64,000 nt of DNA from Chryseobacterium jejuense (lineage in GTDB: Bacteria; Bacteroidota; Bacteroidia; Flavobacteriales; Weeksellaceae), in assembly GCF_017877355.1 (NCBI RefSeq), contig NZ_JAGIPR010000002.1, positions 496,001 through 560,000 on the forward strand, written 5' to 3'. Shown piece after piece: positions 46,687-55,610 of this stretch. How positions within the stretch are numbered: position 1 is the first letter of the stretch; every line of letters starts with the position of its first letter. The position numbers were made by a program, and so were the translations under genes. The notes under the pieces were generated by a model, which saw nothing but the letters and a program-made list of their open reading frames with translations, searched no databases and was not told the DNA's origin.

Positions 46687-47154
46687 TTATAAAAAAGGCT
46701 TCATCTCATCCTCAATTTGTGTTCTCAGTTCCATCAGGCGTTTAGCATACTGTTCCTTTTGTTTTTCCTCTTCTGTTTCAGGAATCCATTTGGGGACAGG
46801 CAGTTTTTTACCATTCTCATCTACAGCTACAAAAACAATGATGCAGTGGGTTTTTTTATCAAAAGTAGGTTGTTTCAGGTTTCGGGAAAATACATTAATG
46901 GAAATGTGCATGCTTGAGGTACCCGTATAGATTACCTGAGCTTCTACTTTTACCACTTCACCGATTTTAATCGGATCATAAAAACGAATTCCTCCCACAT
47001 ATACTGTTACGGAATAATTTCCACTCCAGGTGGTGGCACACGCATAGCCTGCCTGATCAATCCATTTCATAACGCTTCCTCCGTGCACATTTCCACCATA
47101 ATTAACATCTGATGGCTCTGAAATAAACTGAAAAGTAATAGGTTTGTTCTGCAT
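46687..47154 (-). CDS. Acyl-CoA thioesterase (hotdog fold)
   Basis: 155 residues. One hotdog domain: DVNYGGNVHGGSVMKWIDQA contains the catalytic Asp of the YciA/ACOT type, followed by VRFYD-like IRFYDPIKIGEVVKVEAQV and SSMHISINVFSR. It probably hydrolyses cytosolic acyl-CoA thioesters. The chain-length preference is not visible. It is a single gene, divergent from the arsC-like gene. Confidence 0.88.
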   Translation of the reverse strand: MQNKPITFQFISEPSDVNYGGNVHGGSVMKWIDQAGYACATTWSGNYSVTVYVGGIRFYDPIKIGEVVKVEAQVIYTGTSSMHISINVFSRNLKQPTFDKKTHCIIVFVAVDENGKKLPVPKWIPETEEEKQKEQYAKRLMELRTQIEDEMKPFL

Positions 47155-47210
47155 CTTTATAAAATTTGAATAAAGTTATTTAATAATTTCGAAAGTTTTA
47201 GATTAAATCC

Positions 47211-47218
47211 TACTTTTG
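47211..47218 (+). promoter_or_regulatory. Promoter -7 element TACTTTTG
   Basis: TAnnTTTG match 54 nt before the arsC-like gene. Confidence 0.45.
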
Positions 47219-47272
47219 AAAGACGAAATAATAATGAAGTAGAATTTTAACCAATAACAGACAAGAATAGCA

Positions 47273-47626
47273 ATGAAGAAAGTATTTTATCTGAATACCT
47301 GCGATACCTGCAGAAAAATTTTAGCACAATTTGACCTCACAGACTGGGAACTTCGTGAGATTAAAAAACAGCCTATTACCAAAGAAGAATTAACAGAAAT
47401 GCATACACTCACAAAGTCATATGAAGCTTTGTTCAGCAGAAAATCTACTCAGATCAAGTTGAGAGGGCTGGATGTGAAGTCTTTGGGAGAAAAAGATTTT
47501 AAAGAATTACTATTAGATCACTATACTTTTCTAAAACGTCCTGTATTTATGACTGATAAGGAGATTTTTGTAGGAAATGATAAAAAGAACGTAGAAGTTT
47601 TGCAGGCATTTTTCAATGTAAATTAA
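47273..47626 (+). CDS. ArsC/Spx/YffB family protein
   Basis: 117 residues of thioredoxin-like fold. The N-terminus VFYLNTCDTCRKILAQFD has a CxxC, and LREIKKQPITKEEL and KRPVFMTDKEIFVGND follow, as in ArsC-family reductases. The conserved Arg near RPVF is present as KRP. Arsenate reduction is possible but no ars genes are near, so the role stays open; Spx-like or YffB-like function is equally likely. Confidence 0.85.
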   Translation: MKKVFYLNTCDTCRKILAQFDLTDWELREIKKQPITKEELTEMHTLTKSYEALFSRKSTQIKLRGLDVKSLGEKDFKELLLDHYTFLKRPVFMTDKEIFVGNDKKNVEVLQAFFNVN

Positions 47627-48153
47627 ATTTCCCCTCGTTTAAGATTATTCATTTTATAAATTGACAGCTGAACATTCATTGTGATGCTTATAGTAAAACT
47701 GCTGTAAAGGTAAAGCCATCGAAAATAGTAAAAAGTAATAAAGCTTTATATATACTTAGCTATCTAAAAACTTTTGAGACCCATACAAAAGAATATATTG
47801 GAAAAGATACAGCCACAAACCATCCGGAGTTTTCCGGATTCAATGGACAGTACTTTTGTGGCCAAGCCTTTATTTAGATTTTTGGATATCAGTTATCTTA
47901 TCATGAATGAAACTAAAAGAGGGTTATCCAGAAACCGGAACTGCCTTATAAAACAATGAGCTTCTATAATCAGAGAAACAAGTTTTATTTTTCCGAATCT
48001 GAAGGTGGTTTTATGGAGCCAGGATTGTGAAAAATATTTTGATTTATCAATAAAGAATAGTTCAATGGATAAAGAGCCATACACCGCAGATATTCTGTGG
48101 TGTTTTTGTGTAGAAAGATTGTTATCTGTAAGTAGTTGATTTTTAAATAACAG

Positions 48154-48229
48154 CTTAGTGTTTAGGGGGATTTACCCCTGTATTGGTTACTAAGAGTAAG
48201 AAGAGGTTGCAGCAAAGCAATCTTTTTTT
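48154..48229 (+). ncRNA. Candidate structured RNA with terminator
   Basis: CTTAGT (48154) pairs with ACTAAG (to 48194) around an inner AGGGG/CCCCT hairpin. A second stem TTGC/GCAA with flanking AGA/TCT is followed by TTTTTTT. No reading frame crosses it. It looks like the end of a small RNA or of a transcript whose gene is gone. No clear -7 box was found upstream. Confidence 0.4.
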
Positions 48230-48382
48230 GTTTAGTGAATTTGAAAATAAATATCCGTTTTTATTATTAATGTGGTTTAAAAAAAATATTTATTTGTAAT
48301 GTTTATGTCATTTTTTTTATTGATAATATTTATTTAGTTGATGGCGTGGTTGTTTTTGATTATTATTTAGTTGTTTTATTGG

Positions 48383-48390
48383 TAAATTTG
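48383..48390 (+). promoter_or_regulatory. Promoter -7 element TAAATTTG
   Basis: TAnnTTTG match 86 nt before the gene at 48477, leaving a fairly long leader. Confidence 0.45.
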
Positions 48391-48476
48391 TAAATTAGCG
48401 AATACGAGGCGCTGAAATTTCTCTGTACCTTAAAAAACACATTTCATTCTTTTAAAATAAAATAATTAAAACGATT

Positions 48477-49208
48477 ATGATGGAAAAACAATTTAATCCT
48501 GTGATTAAAGCTGTACAAAGCTTAAGGAAACTTTCATTAGATATTAAGACAACAAATAAAGAAATCCAATCAAGTGATAACGAAATAAGACGGGAAATTG
48601 AAGACTGCGGAAAGCTAATTGCCACTACAAATGACAATATGATCATTAATTTATGGATAAAAGAAAAAGCGAAGCTTATAGAGAATGCTAATGCATTGCT
48701 TAAGATCTTAGAAAAAATTGAGGAAAAGTTTAAAAAAAAAGAAACTTTAGGTTTAACGGAAGTCTGGGAGACCCATGAAGAGTATAAAAATTTAGTGTTA
48801 GATAATTTTGTTACAATGGAAAGAATGGGGACTGCCATTTTTATTGACAGCAATCTTGAAAAATGGGAAGGTATCTGGAAAGATATAAAGAGTTCATTAA
48901 ATAAAATACTTTCAATATCTGAAACTTATCATCTCAAACTAAAAATGATGGAGGCGCTGAAGCCTGATGAGATTGATGATTTAACAGTAGATATTCTTAA
49001 TCATATTCCCTGGAATTATTCTGATGAAGATGCTTTTAAATATGAACAAGACTATTTGGTTGCCTATAATGAAATAAAAGAATCCCAGTCTAAGAAGAAA
49101 AATCTTTGGGATAAAATTTTAAATGCATTAGCTGGAGGAATAGAAGAAACGCCGGCACATAGAGTACAAATGCGAAGGTGGATGGAAGGTGAAGGAGGTA
49201 ATAAATAG
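48477..49208 (+). CDS. Helical cytosolic protein of unknown function
   Basis: 243 residues, no signal peptide or membrane helix. The first ~110 residues are heptad-rich helix (LDIKTTNKEIQSSDNEIRRE, KLIENANALLKILEKIEEKF). The remainder has PDEIDDLTVDILNHIPWNYS and a charged end AHRVQMRRWMEGEG. No family is recognised. It stands alone, with a long gene-free region upstream and a terminator downstream, so it may be a recent acquisition. Start may be either of two adjacent ATGs. Confidence 0.65.
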   Translation: MMEKQFNPVIKAVQSLRKLSLDIKTTNKEIQSSDNEIRREIEDCGKLIATTNDNMIINLWIKEKAKLIENANALLKILEKIEEKFKKKETLGLTEVWETHEEYKNLVLDNFVTMERMGTAIFIDSNLEKWEGIWKDIKSSLNKILSISETYHLKLKMMEALKPDEIDDLTVDILNHIPWNYSDEDAFKYEQDYLVAYNEIKESQSKKKNLWDKILNALAGGIEETPAHRVQMRRWMEGEGGNK

Positions 49209-49239
49209 TAGGGTTTCACCTGTCTAAAAAATAATTGAT

Positions 49240-49277
49240 AAAAAACCGCAGTTTAATATTTATCTGCGGTTTTTTTG
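49240..49277 (+). terminator. Terminator
   Basis: AAAAACCGCA / TGCGGTTTTTTT stem-loop after the unknown helical gene. Confidence 0.85.
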
Positions 49278-49446
49278 TGTTACAATCATTTAAGGCCTCA
49301 TTTTTCTTGGAATTACAATATTCAAGGCCAAGTGCACATGAAAAATAATGTGAAATTAAAAATCTATAAAAAAATCAGAATAGGAAAATTCCTACTCTGA
49401 TTTAAGTATATTATGAGTTGTAAAACGGGTCTTAGAACTCGTTATT

Positions 49447-50523
49447 TTATACAAAAGGAGCTTTTACCACTTTAGCAGGGATATTCTTATTTCTTACCTG
49501 AATAAAAATTTCAGAACCTAATTTGAAGTGAGGCTTGTCTACATAAGCAAGACCTAAACCGATCTTTTTCATTGGAGACTGTGTTCCGGAAGTTACTTTT
49601 CCGATTACATTTCCTTCAGCATCTACAACAGGATAATCATGTCTTGGAACTCCCTTGTCCGTTAGTTCAAAAGCTACTAATTTTTTAGTAACACCTTCTT
49701 CTTTCTGTTTTGCGAAAACTTCTTTAGAAACAAAATCTTTATCAAATTTTGTAATCCATCCTAAACCAGCTTCAATTGGAGAAGTAGTATCATCAATATC
49801 ATTTCCGTATAGGCAGAATCCTTTTTCTAGTCTTAAAGTGTCTCTGGCAGCCAGTCCGCAAGGAATAATTCCTTCAGCTTCACCGGCTTTCATTACTTCA
49901 TCCCAAAGTTTCTCTGCGCTTTCGTTTTTGAAATAGATTTCAAAACCTCCGCTCCCAGTATATCCAGTGTTGGAAATGATGATGTCATTTACTCCTGCAA
50001 CACTTCCTACTGTAAAGTTATAGTAAGGAATTTCAGAAAGGTTTACATCAGTAAGTTTTTGAAGAATTTCAGTAGCCTTAGGACCTTGAATGGCTAATAA
50101 CGACATGTCATCAGAAGCATTGGTCATTTTTGCTCCGAAAGTATTGTATTTAGAGATATGATTCCAGTCTTTGTCAATATTGGAAGCGTTAACTACTACG
50201 AAGTATTTGTCATCCTCCATTTTGTAAACGATAAGGTCATCCACAATTCCTCCGTTTTCATTTGGAAGACATGAGTACTGAGCTTTTCCATTTTCAAGAG
50301 CATCTACATTATTAGTCGTCACGAATTGTAAAAGATCTTTAGATCCAGGACCTTCTATAAAAAATTGTCCCATGTGGGAAACATCAAACAATCCTGCTTT
50401 TTCTCTTACTGCAAAATGCTCTTCTGTTACTCCTGAATATTGTACAGGCATTTCAAAACCTGCGAAAGGTACGATCTTAGCTCCTAATGACGCATGTTTG
50501 TCGTATAAAGCTGTTTTCTTCAT
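49447..50523 (-). CDS. gcvT: Glycine cleavage system T protein (aminomethyltransferase)
   Basis: Transfers the methylene group from lipoyl-GcvH to tetrahydrofolate and frees ammonia. 358 residues. It has [34 protein letters not shown] with the catalytic Asp in GCG-like [26 protein letters not shown] and [16 protein letters not shown]. It is 9 nt after the small exported protein gene and is likely part of the idi transcript. No other gcv gene is in the window. Confidence 0.96.
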   Translation of the reverse strand: MKKTALYDKHASLGAKIVPFAGFEMPVQYSGVTEEHFAVREKAGLFDVSHMGQFFIEGPGSKDLLQFVTTNNVDALENGKAQYSCLPNENGGIVDDLIVYKMEDDKYFVVVNASNIDKDWNHISKYNTFGAKMTNASDDMSLLAIQGPKATEILQKLTDVNLSEIPYYNFTVGSVAGVNDIIISNTGYTGSGGFEIYFKNESAEKLWDEVMKAGEAEGIIPCGLAARDTLRLEKGFCLYGNDIDDTTSPIEAGLGWITKFDKDFVSKEVFAKQKEEGVTKKLVAFELTDKGVPRHDYPVVDAEGNVIGKVTSGTQSPMKKIGLGLAYVDKPHFKLGSEIFIQVRNKNIPAKVVKAPFV

Positions 50524-50532
50524 ATTTAATTT

Positions 50533-51003
50533 TTATTTCTTTATTTTAAAACTGTTAAAAGTCTCATTAAATAGGGTCATATAGTTTCCGTTCCAGAATT
50601 TCTGACCACAATTAATAGTGACCAGGTACAAGTCCTTATCTTTTTGAAAGGCTCTTGTAATCCAGAAAAGTTTTTCTTTTTCATCAAAATATTCGTAGAA
50701 ATATTCTGTATATCCTTTTTTACCTCTGCTTTCCTTTACCTTTTTTTCCGCATCTTCAGATTTATAAAGTGCCAGAATGAATTTCTTCGTTTCGGTTTTA
50801 GGAAGATTCAGGTCGTGATATTCGGAAATGGTAATCGCTCCGATTTCATTGGTAGGGAAAATATTAATGATATCACTGTCATTGGTAGATTTCCAACCTT
50901 CAGGAACATTGATAGAGTAGTTCGTACTGTCATAAGTTGTTGCTTTTTGAGCAAAAAACAGACTTCCTGATAAGATGGCAGTAAAAAGAAGTATTTTTTT
51001 CAT
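50533..51003 (-). CDS. Small exported protein, PsbP/DUF1795-like
   Basis: 156 residues with a signal peptide (LFTAILSGSLFFAQ). The mature part starts YDSTNYSINVPEGWKSTNDS, the beta-strand pattern of PsbP-like/DUF1795 lipoproteins, and ends FNETFNSFKIKK. No catalytic motif. It is sandwiched between idi (2 nt) and gcvT (9 nt), with no evident metabolic link. Confidence 0.7.
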   Translation of the reverse strand: MKKILLFTAILSGSLFFAQKATTYDSTNYSINVPEGWKSTNDSDIINIFPTNEIGAITISEYHDLNLPKTETKKFILALYKSEDAEKKVKESRGKKGYTEYFYEYFDEKEKLFWITRAFQKDKDLYLVTINCGQKFWNGNYMTLFNETFNSFKIKK

Positions 51004-51005
51004 CG

Positions 51006-51515
51006 TTAAAAATGGTGTTTATATTCTTCAAGGATGATTTTAAACCATTCCGTAAAGTGTCCAGGATTTTCAGAAATCTCTTTATCCAGGTCTTCAGGAG
51101 AAATAAATCTTACTTCTTCCACTTCCTCTTTATTCAAATTAAAGTCAGATTCATAGTTTCCTACAAAAACATGGTCTAGTTCATGTTCCCAAAGGCCACT
51201 ACCTACATCTGCTTTGTAAATAAAGCTGAATTTCTCTGAAAGTTCCGTATCTATTCCCAGTTCTTCTTTTAATCTTCGCTGGGCTCCGGCAAGATAAGTT
51301 TCCCCAATTCTGGGGTGTGAACAGACCGCATTGGTCCATTGATTCGGAGAATGGTATTTTCCTGATGCTCTTTTCTGAAGAAGCATTTCGCCCTTACTGT
51401 TGAACAGGAATACAGAAAAAGCCCGGTGTAGCAGGCCATTAACGTGAGCTTGCTGTTTTTCCATCAAGCCCAGAACTACATCATCAGGATTTACTAAAAT
51501 TACTAATTCTTCCAT
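51006..51515 (-). CDS. idi: Isopentenyl-diphosphate delta-isomerase, type 1
   Basis: Interconverts IPP and DMAPP for isoprenoid and quinone synthesis. 169 residues with Nudix fold: HRAFSVFLFNSKGEMLLQKR, NAVCSHPRIGETYLAGAQRR (catalytic Cys) and ELDHVFVGN (catalytic Glu region). The start is set by the promoter: TACATTTG at 51520-51527 ends 4 nt before the ATG, so transcription may begin at the start codon. Confidence 0.95.
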   Translation of the reverse strand: MEELVILVNPDDVVLGLMEKQQAHVNGLLHRAFSVFLFNSKGEMLLQKRASGKYHSPNQWTNAVCSHPRIGETYLAGAQRRLKEELGIDTELSEKFSFIYKADVGSGLWEHELDHVFVGNYESDFNLNKEEVEEVRFISPEDLDKEISENPGHFTEWFKIILEEYKHHF

Positions 51516-51519
51516 TTTT

Positions 51520-51527
51520 ACAAATGT
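51520..51527 (-). promoter_or_regulatory. idi promoter -7 element, probably leaderless
   Basis: Minus-strand TACATTTG, then a four- to five-base spacer, then the ATG. The remaining ~300 nt to the next gene hold only the divergent promoter at 51807. Confidence 0.6.
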
Positions 51528-51806
51528 AAGAGTAATAAATGTATTTTGGAAATTTTTAGGAAAACATTATATCATGTTGAATGGGTAGGAAAGGGCATAA
51601 AAAGTAAAGTTGAAACCTAAGACAAGATTCATTAAACCCTCAAATATTCTCTATTTCAACATATAAACTAAAATTTAAAAAGAAAAATTTTAATCATAAG
51701 GCATTAAATTATGAATAAAATGTTTATATTATTCACTAAATAGCGATTTTTGTAGTAAATTTTTAACATAAACTAAGATTAATACACCTGATTGATATAA
51801 AAGCCG

Positions 51807-51814
51807 TAACTTTG
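51807..51814 (+). promoter_or_regulatory. Promoter -7 element TAACTTTG
   Basis: TAnnTTTG match 17 nt before the HAD-like gene. Confidence 0.55.
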
Positions 51815-51831
51815 TCACTCAAATTTTCGTG

Positions 51832-52242
51832 ATGGAATTAGAATACATAGAGCACATCAGTCCTATTCTTAAGGATGGAGTTAAAAATTACTTAATTGAT
51901 ATAGACGGAACCATTACGGATGACGTTCCTAATGAAGAACCTGAAAGAATGGTTACCTGTGAACCCTATCCGGATGCTTTGGAAACTATTAATAAATGGT
52001 ATGATGAAGGACATCAGATCTGTTTCTTTACCTCAAGAACCGAAAACCTGAAGCAAATCACAATTGATTGGCTGGATAAGCATGGGTTCAAATACCACAG
52101 TGTACTCTGCGGAAAACCAAGAGGAGGAAATTATCACTGGATTGATAATCATTTGGTAAGAGCAACAAGATACAAGGGAAGATTTACAGACCTGGTAGAA
52201 AAGCAAGTAACCATTGAAGTGTTCAAAGAAGACGAAGAATAA
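51832..52242 (+). CDS. HAD-superfamily phosphatase-like protein
   Basis: 136 residues from ATG 51832 (a GTG codon precedes it). The HAD nucleophile motif is YLIDIDGTITDD (Asp near residue 22), the second motif FFTSRTENL, and GNYHWIDNHLVRATRYKGRF supplies the third. Homologues are sometimes labelled phosphoheptose isomerase by transfer, which the fold does not support. Substrate unknown. It precedes serA by 84 nt, with an AT-rich hairpin between. Confidence 0.8.
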   Translation: MELEYIEHISPILKDGVKNYLIDIDGTITDDVPNEEPERMVTCEPYPDALETINKWYDEGHQICFFTSRTENLKQITIDWLDKHGFKYHSVLCGKPRGGNYHWIDNHLVRATRYKGRFTDLVEKQVTIEVFKEDEE

Positions 52243-52326
52243 ATTTAATATAACGAAAGATTTAAAAATTGAATGGAGTGTATCCTTTAATTTTTAAATC
52301 TTTCAACTTTTAAAACAGTTGTATTT

Positions 52327-53286
52327 ATGAAAGTTTTAGCTAATGACGGCCTAGACCAATCTGGAATTGATGCATTAACAGAAAAAGGATTCGAGGTGAT
52401 TACTGTAAAAGTTCCACAGGAATTTTTAGTAGATTATATTAACGAGCACCAAGTTCGTACTTTATTGGTAAGAAGTGCTACGCAGGTAAGGAAAGATATT
52501 ATTGATGGCTGCCCATCGCTGGAAATCATTGGAAGAGGGGGTGTAGGAATGGATAATATTGATGTAGACTATGCAAGAGAAAAAGGGATTCATGTCATCA
52601 ACACACCTGCAGCTTCTTCAGAATCCGTTGCTGAGCTTGTTTTTGCGCATTTATTTTCAGGGGCGAGATTCCTTCAGGATTCCAACAGAAAAATGCCTTT
52701 GGTAGGAGATACAGAGTTTGCTGGTCTTAAAAAAGCATATGCATCAGGGATTGAATTGAGAGGGAAAACCATCGGAATCGTTGGGATGGGAAGAATTGGC
52801 CAGGAAGTGGCAAGAATTGCCCTTGGACTTGGAATGAGAGTGGTTGCAGCGGATAATAATGTAGGAAGAGCAAGCATTAAAGTGAAATTCTACAACAATC
52901 AGTTCATTAATGTAGATATAGAAACAGAACCTTTACAGGAAGTTTTAAAACATTCAGACTTTATTACGCTTCACGTTCCGGCTCAGAAAGACGGTTATAT
53001 GATTGGTAAGAATGAGTTTGAAATCATGAAAGATGGAGTGGCGATTGTTAACTGTTCAAGAGGTGGAGTAATTGATGAATCTGCTTTAATTGAAGCTTTG
53101 GATTCCGGGAAAGTGAGATTTGCTGGCCTTGATGTTTTCATTAACGAACCAACCCCTTCTAAAGAAATTCTTAATCATTCTAAAATCTCTTTGACGCCAC
53201 ACACAGGTGCTTCTACTCTTGAAGCTCAGGATAGAATTGGACTTTCTCTGGCAGATCAGATCTCAAGCATTTTACAGATCCAGTAA
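52327..53286 (+). CDS. serA: D-3-phosphoglycerate dehydrogenase
   Basis: Oxidises 3-phosphoglycerate in the first step of serine synthesis. 319 residues, the short form without ACT or ASB domain. GIVGMGRIGQEVARIALGLG binds NAD, IIGRGGVGMDNIDVDYAREK and VNCSRGGVIDESAL are typical, and the catalytic His is in LTPHTGASTLEAQ. The KFYNNQFINVDIE insert is seen in flavobacterial homologues. No feedback domain, so serine inhibition is not expected. Confidence 0.92.
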   Translation: MKVLANDGLDQSGIDALTEKGFEVITVKVPQEFLVDYINEHQVRTLLVRSATQVRKDIIDGCPSLEIIGRGGVGMDNIDVDYAREKGIHVINTPAASSESVAELVFAHLFSGARFLQDSNRKMPLVGDTEFAGLKKAYASGIELRGKTIGIVGMGRIGQEVARIALGLGMRVVAADNNVGRASIKVKFYNNQFINVDIETEPLQEVLKHSDFITLHVPAQKDGYMIGKNEFEIMKDGVAIVNCSRGGVIDESALIEALDSGKVRFAGLDVFINEPTPSKEILNHSKISLTPHTGASTLEAQDRIGLSLADQISSILQIQ

Positions 53287-53308
53287 TTGGACTTATAAGA
53301 TAAAAAGT

Positions 53309-53336
53309 AAAAGCACCTTCACATGAAGGTGCTTTT
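53309..53336 (+). terminator. serA terminator
   Basis: Perfect AAAAGCACCTTC / GAAGGTGCTTTT stem; it serves the convergent mscL side too. Confidence 0.88.
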
Positions 53337-53361
53337 ATATTGTAAACTGTTAATGAACAGA

Positions 53362-53742
53362 TTATATATTGTTTTTGCTTTTCAATAAATCTCGGATTTC
53401 TGCTAATAGCTTTTGATCGTCTGTAGGTCCTGCAGGAGCCGGAGCATCTTTTTTGTTAACTTTATTAGCTCCTTTAATGATAAAGAAAAGAACTATAGCA
53501 ATACACAGGAAGTTGATAACTGCAGACAGGAAGTTTCCATAAGCAACACCATTCCAGGTAAGTTTAGCAATGTTTTCTGCACCTGCCGCTTTAAGCGCAG
53601 GGTTTAAGATCAAAGGGGTAATAACATCTTCCACTAAAGATGAAACAATTTTACCAAATGCTGCACCAATGATTACACCTACAGCAAGATCGAGAACATT
53701 TCCTTTAAAGGCAAACTCTTTAAATTCCTTAACAAATCCCAT
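53362..53742 (-). CDS. mscL: Large-conductance mechanosensitive channel
   Basis: Releases solutes from the cytoplasm when membrane tension rises. 126 residues. FVKEFKEFAFKGNVLDLAVG and GVIIGAAFGKIVSSLVEDVI form the pore helix, AVINFLCIAIVLFFIIK the second helix, and LLAEIRDLLKSK the C-terminal bundle. Typical length and fully intact. A TATTTTTG box lies at 53772-53779. Confidence 0.96.
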   Translation of the reverse strand: MGFVKEFKEFAFKGNVLDLAVGVIIGAAFGKIVSSLVEDVITPLILNPALKAAGAENIAKLTWNGVAYGNFLSAVINFLCIAIVLFFIIKGANKVNKKDAPAPAGPTDDQKLLAEIRDLLKSKNNI

Positions 53743-53771
53743 AATTTATATTTTTTTAATTAGTATATACA

Positions 53772-53779
53772 CAAAAATA
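53772..53779 (-). promoter_or_regulatory. mscL promoter -7 element TATTTTTG
   Basis: Minus-strand TAnnTTTG match 29 nt before the ATG. Confidence 0.5.
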
Positions 53780-53918
53780 TAATTAAAAAATGTAAAAAAC
53801 ACTACTTTTTATAGTTTTTTATCCCAAAAAACAGGATTTTTATTCTAAATTGATATTATCATTTTTGATAGAAATTGTAACTTTAACCTTATATTTTATC
53901 TCATTAATGATGTCCCTG

Positions 53919-53926
53919 TATTTTTG
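53919..53926 (+). promoter_or_regulatory. nnr promoter -7 element TATTTTTG
   Basis: TAnnTTTG inside a short GTCCC…GGGAC palindrome (53912-53936), 61 nt before the nnr ATG. Confidence 0.45.
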
Positions 53927-53987
53927 TTATCGGGACCTTATCGTAATGAAATATCTTTTATAATTTATTTAAAAGCTAGATTCACTT

Positions 53988-55505
53988 ATGAAAATATTCA
54001 CTGCCGGACAAATCAAGAGTTGGGATCAGTTTACAATATCCCATGAACCTATCAATTCTATTCAATTGATGGAAAGAGCCTCGATGGGTGTAGCCAATTG
54101 GATATCTGAACACTGCAAAGTTCATAGGAAGGCGGTTGTCCTTTGTGGTAATGGAAATAATGGCGGTGATGGGTTTGCTATGGCAAGAATGCTGTATCTG
54201 AAAGGTTTTGATGTAGATGTATTTGTTAATGATCCTAAAGGAAAATTCTCAGAAGATGCAGCTGTGAACCTTAAAAGATTACAAGGGATTTCTGGGATTT
54301 CCGTAGGAAGCTTTAATCAAATTGAACAATATCACTTTGATGATAAAACAATTATTATTGATGCACTTTTCGGAACCGGATTATCAAGACCTTTAGCTGA
54401 TGAATATAAAGAGTTGGTAGACTGGATCAATAAGAAAAATAACATTAAAATGGCAATAGATCTTCCTTCCGGACTTTCTGCTGACGGACTTTTGGATGGT
54501 GATTCTGTTGTTTTAAAAGCCAATTATACATTAAGTTTTCAATCCTGGAAAAGAAGTTTTCTTCATCCGGAAACAGGAAAATACACCGGAAAAGTAGTTA
54601 TTCTAAATATCGGACTCAGTGAAAATTATCATGAGGCAACTGAAACAGATTATTTTGCAACTGGTGACTCCTTTGCGGCATCTCTTTTTAACCTCAGAAA
54701 TGATTTTGCTCACAAAGGAAATTACGGTAAAGCAATTATTGTGGGTGGGAGCTATGGAAAGATAGGTGCCGTAGTGCTGGCAACAAAATCTGTCTTGAAA
54801 ACCGGGGCCGGACTTACTTTTACATTAGCTCCTCAATGTGGGTATGAGGTATTGCAAACCACTTGTCCGGAAGCCATGTTTATAAAAGGTGGCGAGCATT
54901 TTATTAAGAGTTTTGAGATTGATAAAGGAAAAACGGTAGGAATTGGTCCCGGTTTGGGAACTCATAAAGAGACTCAAAAAGCTCTTTTGGCTTTCCTGAA
55001 AGATTATCAGTCACCATTAGTTTTGGATGCTGATGCATTAAATATTATTTCTGAAGATCAGAAAAACCTTCAGTTAATTCCTGAAAATTCAATTATCACT
55101 CCTCACCCCAAAGAGTTTGAAAGACTATTCGGGGCAACGGAGAATTCATTTAAAAGATTAGAGCTTGCAAGAGAAAAAGCTAAGGAACTGAGTATTTATA
55201 TTGTATTAAAAGATCATCATACGCAAGTGATTACTCCCGAAGGAGATGTTTATTATAATCTGACTGGAAATGCCGGATTGGCCAAAGGCGGGAGCGGAGA
55301 TATTCTGACCGGAATTCTGACGTCTCTCCTGGCACAAGGTTATTGCGAAAAAGATACCTGTATTCTAGGAGTCTGGATACATGGAAAAGCGGCTGATTTT
55401 GCAGCAGAAAAACATTCAAAAGAGTCTATGCTGCCTACAGATGTAATTGATGAATTGGGAAATGTTTTTACAGAACTAAATAGAAAAACACACAGAAGTT
55501 TATAA
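53988..55505 (+). CDS. nnr: Bifunctional NAD(P)H-hydrate epimerase/dehydratase
   Basis: Repairs hydrated NAD(P)H. 505 residues, two domains. The N-terminal epimerase (NnrE, about 1-210) shows LCGNGNNGGDGFAMARMLYL and IDALFGTGLSRPL. The C-terminal ADP-dependent dehydratase (NnrD, about 220-500) shows GIGPGLGT, VLDADALNII and NAGLAKGGSGDILTGIL. This fusion is normal for the family. Ends at a terminator. Confidence 0.94.
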   Translation: MKIFTAGQIKSWDQFTISHEPINSIQLMERASMGVANWISEHCKVHRKAVVLCGNGNNGGDGFAMARMLYLKGFDVDVFVNDPKGKFSEDAAVNLKRLQGISGISVGSFNQIEQYHFDDKTIIIDALFGTGLSRPLADEYKELVDWINKKNNIKMAIDLPSGLSADGLLDGDSVVLKANYTLSFQSWKRSFLHPETGKYTGKVVILNIGLSENYHEATETDYFATGDSFAASLFNLRNDFAHKGNYGKAIIVGGSYGKIGAVVLATKSVLKTGAGLTFTLAPQCGYEVLQTTCPEAMFIKGGEHFIKSFEIDKGKTVGIGPGLGTHKETQKALLAFLKDYQSPLVLDADALNIISEDQKNLQLIPENSIITPHPKEFERLFGATENSFKRLELAREKAKELSIYIVLKDHHTQVITPEGDVYYNLTGNAGLAKGGSGDILTGILTSLLAQGYCEKDTCILGVWIHGKAADFAAEKHSKESMLPTDVIDELGNVFTELNRKTHRSL

Positions 55506-55538
55506 GTTAAGAGGAAGAATATCATAAAACTTAAATGC

Positions 55539-55575
55539 AAAAAAGGCAAATCTGTAATGAACAAATTTGCCTTTT
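55539..55575. terminator. Terminator between nnr and lgt
   Basis: AAAAAGGCAAA / TTTGCCTTTTT with U-runs on both strands, serving both convergent genes. Confidence 0.85.
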
Positions 55576-55610
55576 TATATTTTAAAACCTAGAATATTTA
55601 TATAGTCTAA

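Larger units (their letters stand above)
47627..48476. other. 850-nt gene-poor region
   Basis: The longest non-coding stretch. Only short broken frames occur (for example 47774-47959 with no ATG start or family resemblance, and a separate frame to about 48140). A structured RNA candidate lies at 48154-48229, and a TAAATTTG box at 48383-48390 serves the next gene. It may hold the remains of a decayed gene, but I cannot name it. Confidence 0.4.

Noticed and set aside
47774..48140. Degraded gene in the 850-nt gap
   Set aside because: Pieces of open frame exist but none has a start or resembles a family, so I only describe the region.
51832..52242. Phosphoheptose isomerase
   Set aside because: The motifs are those of a HAD phosphatase (DIDGT), not the SIS fold of GmhA.
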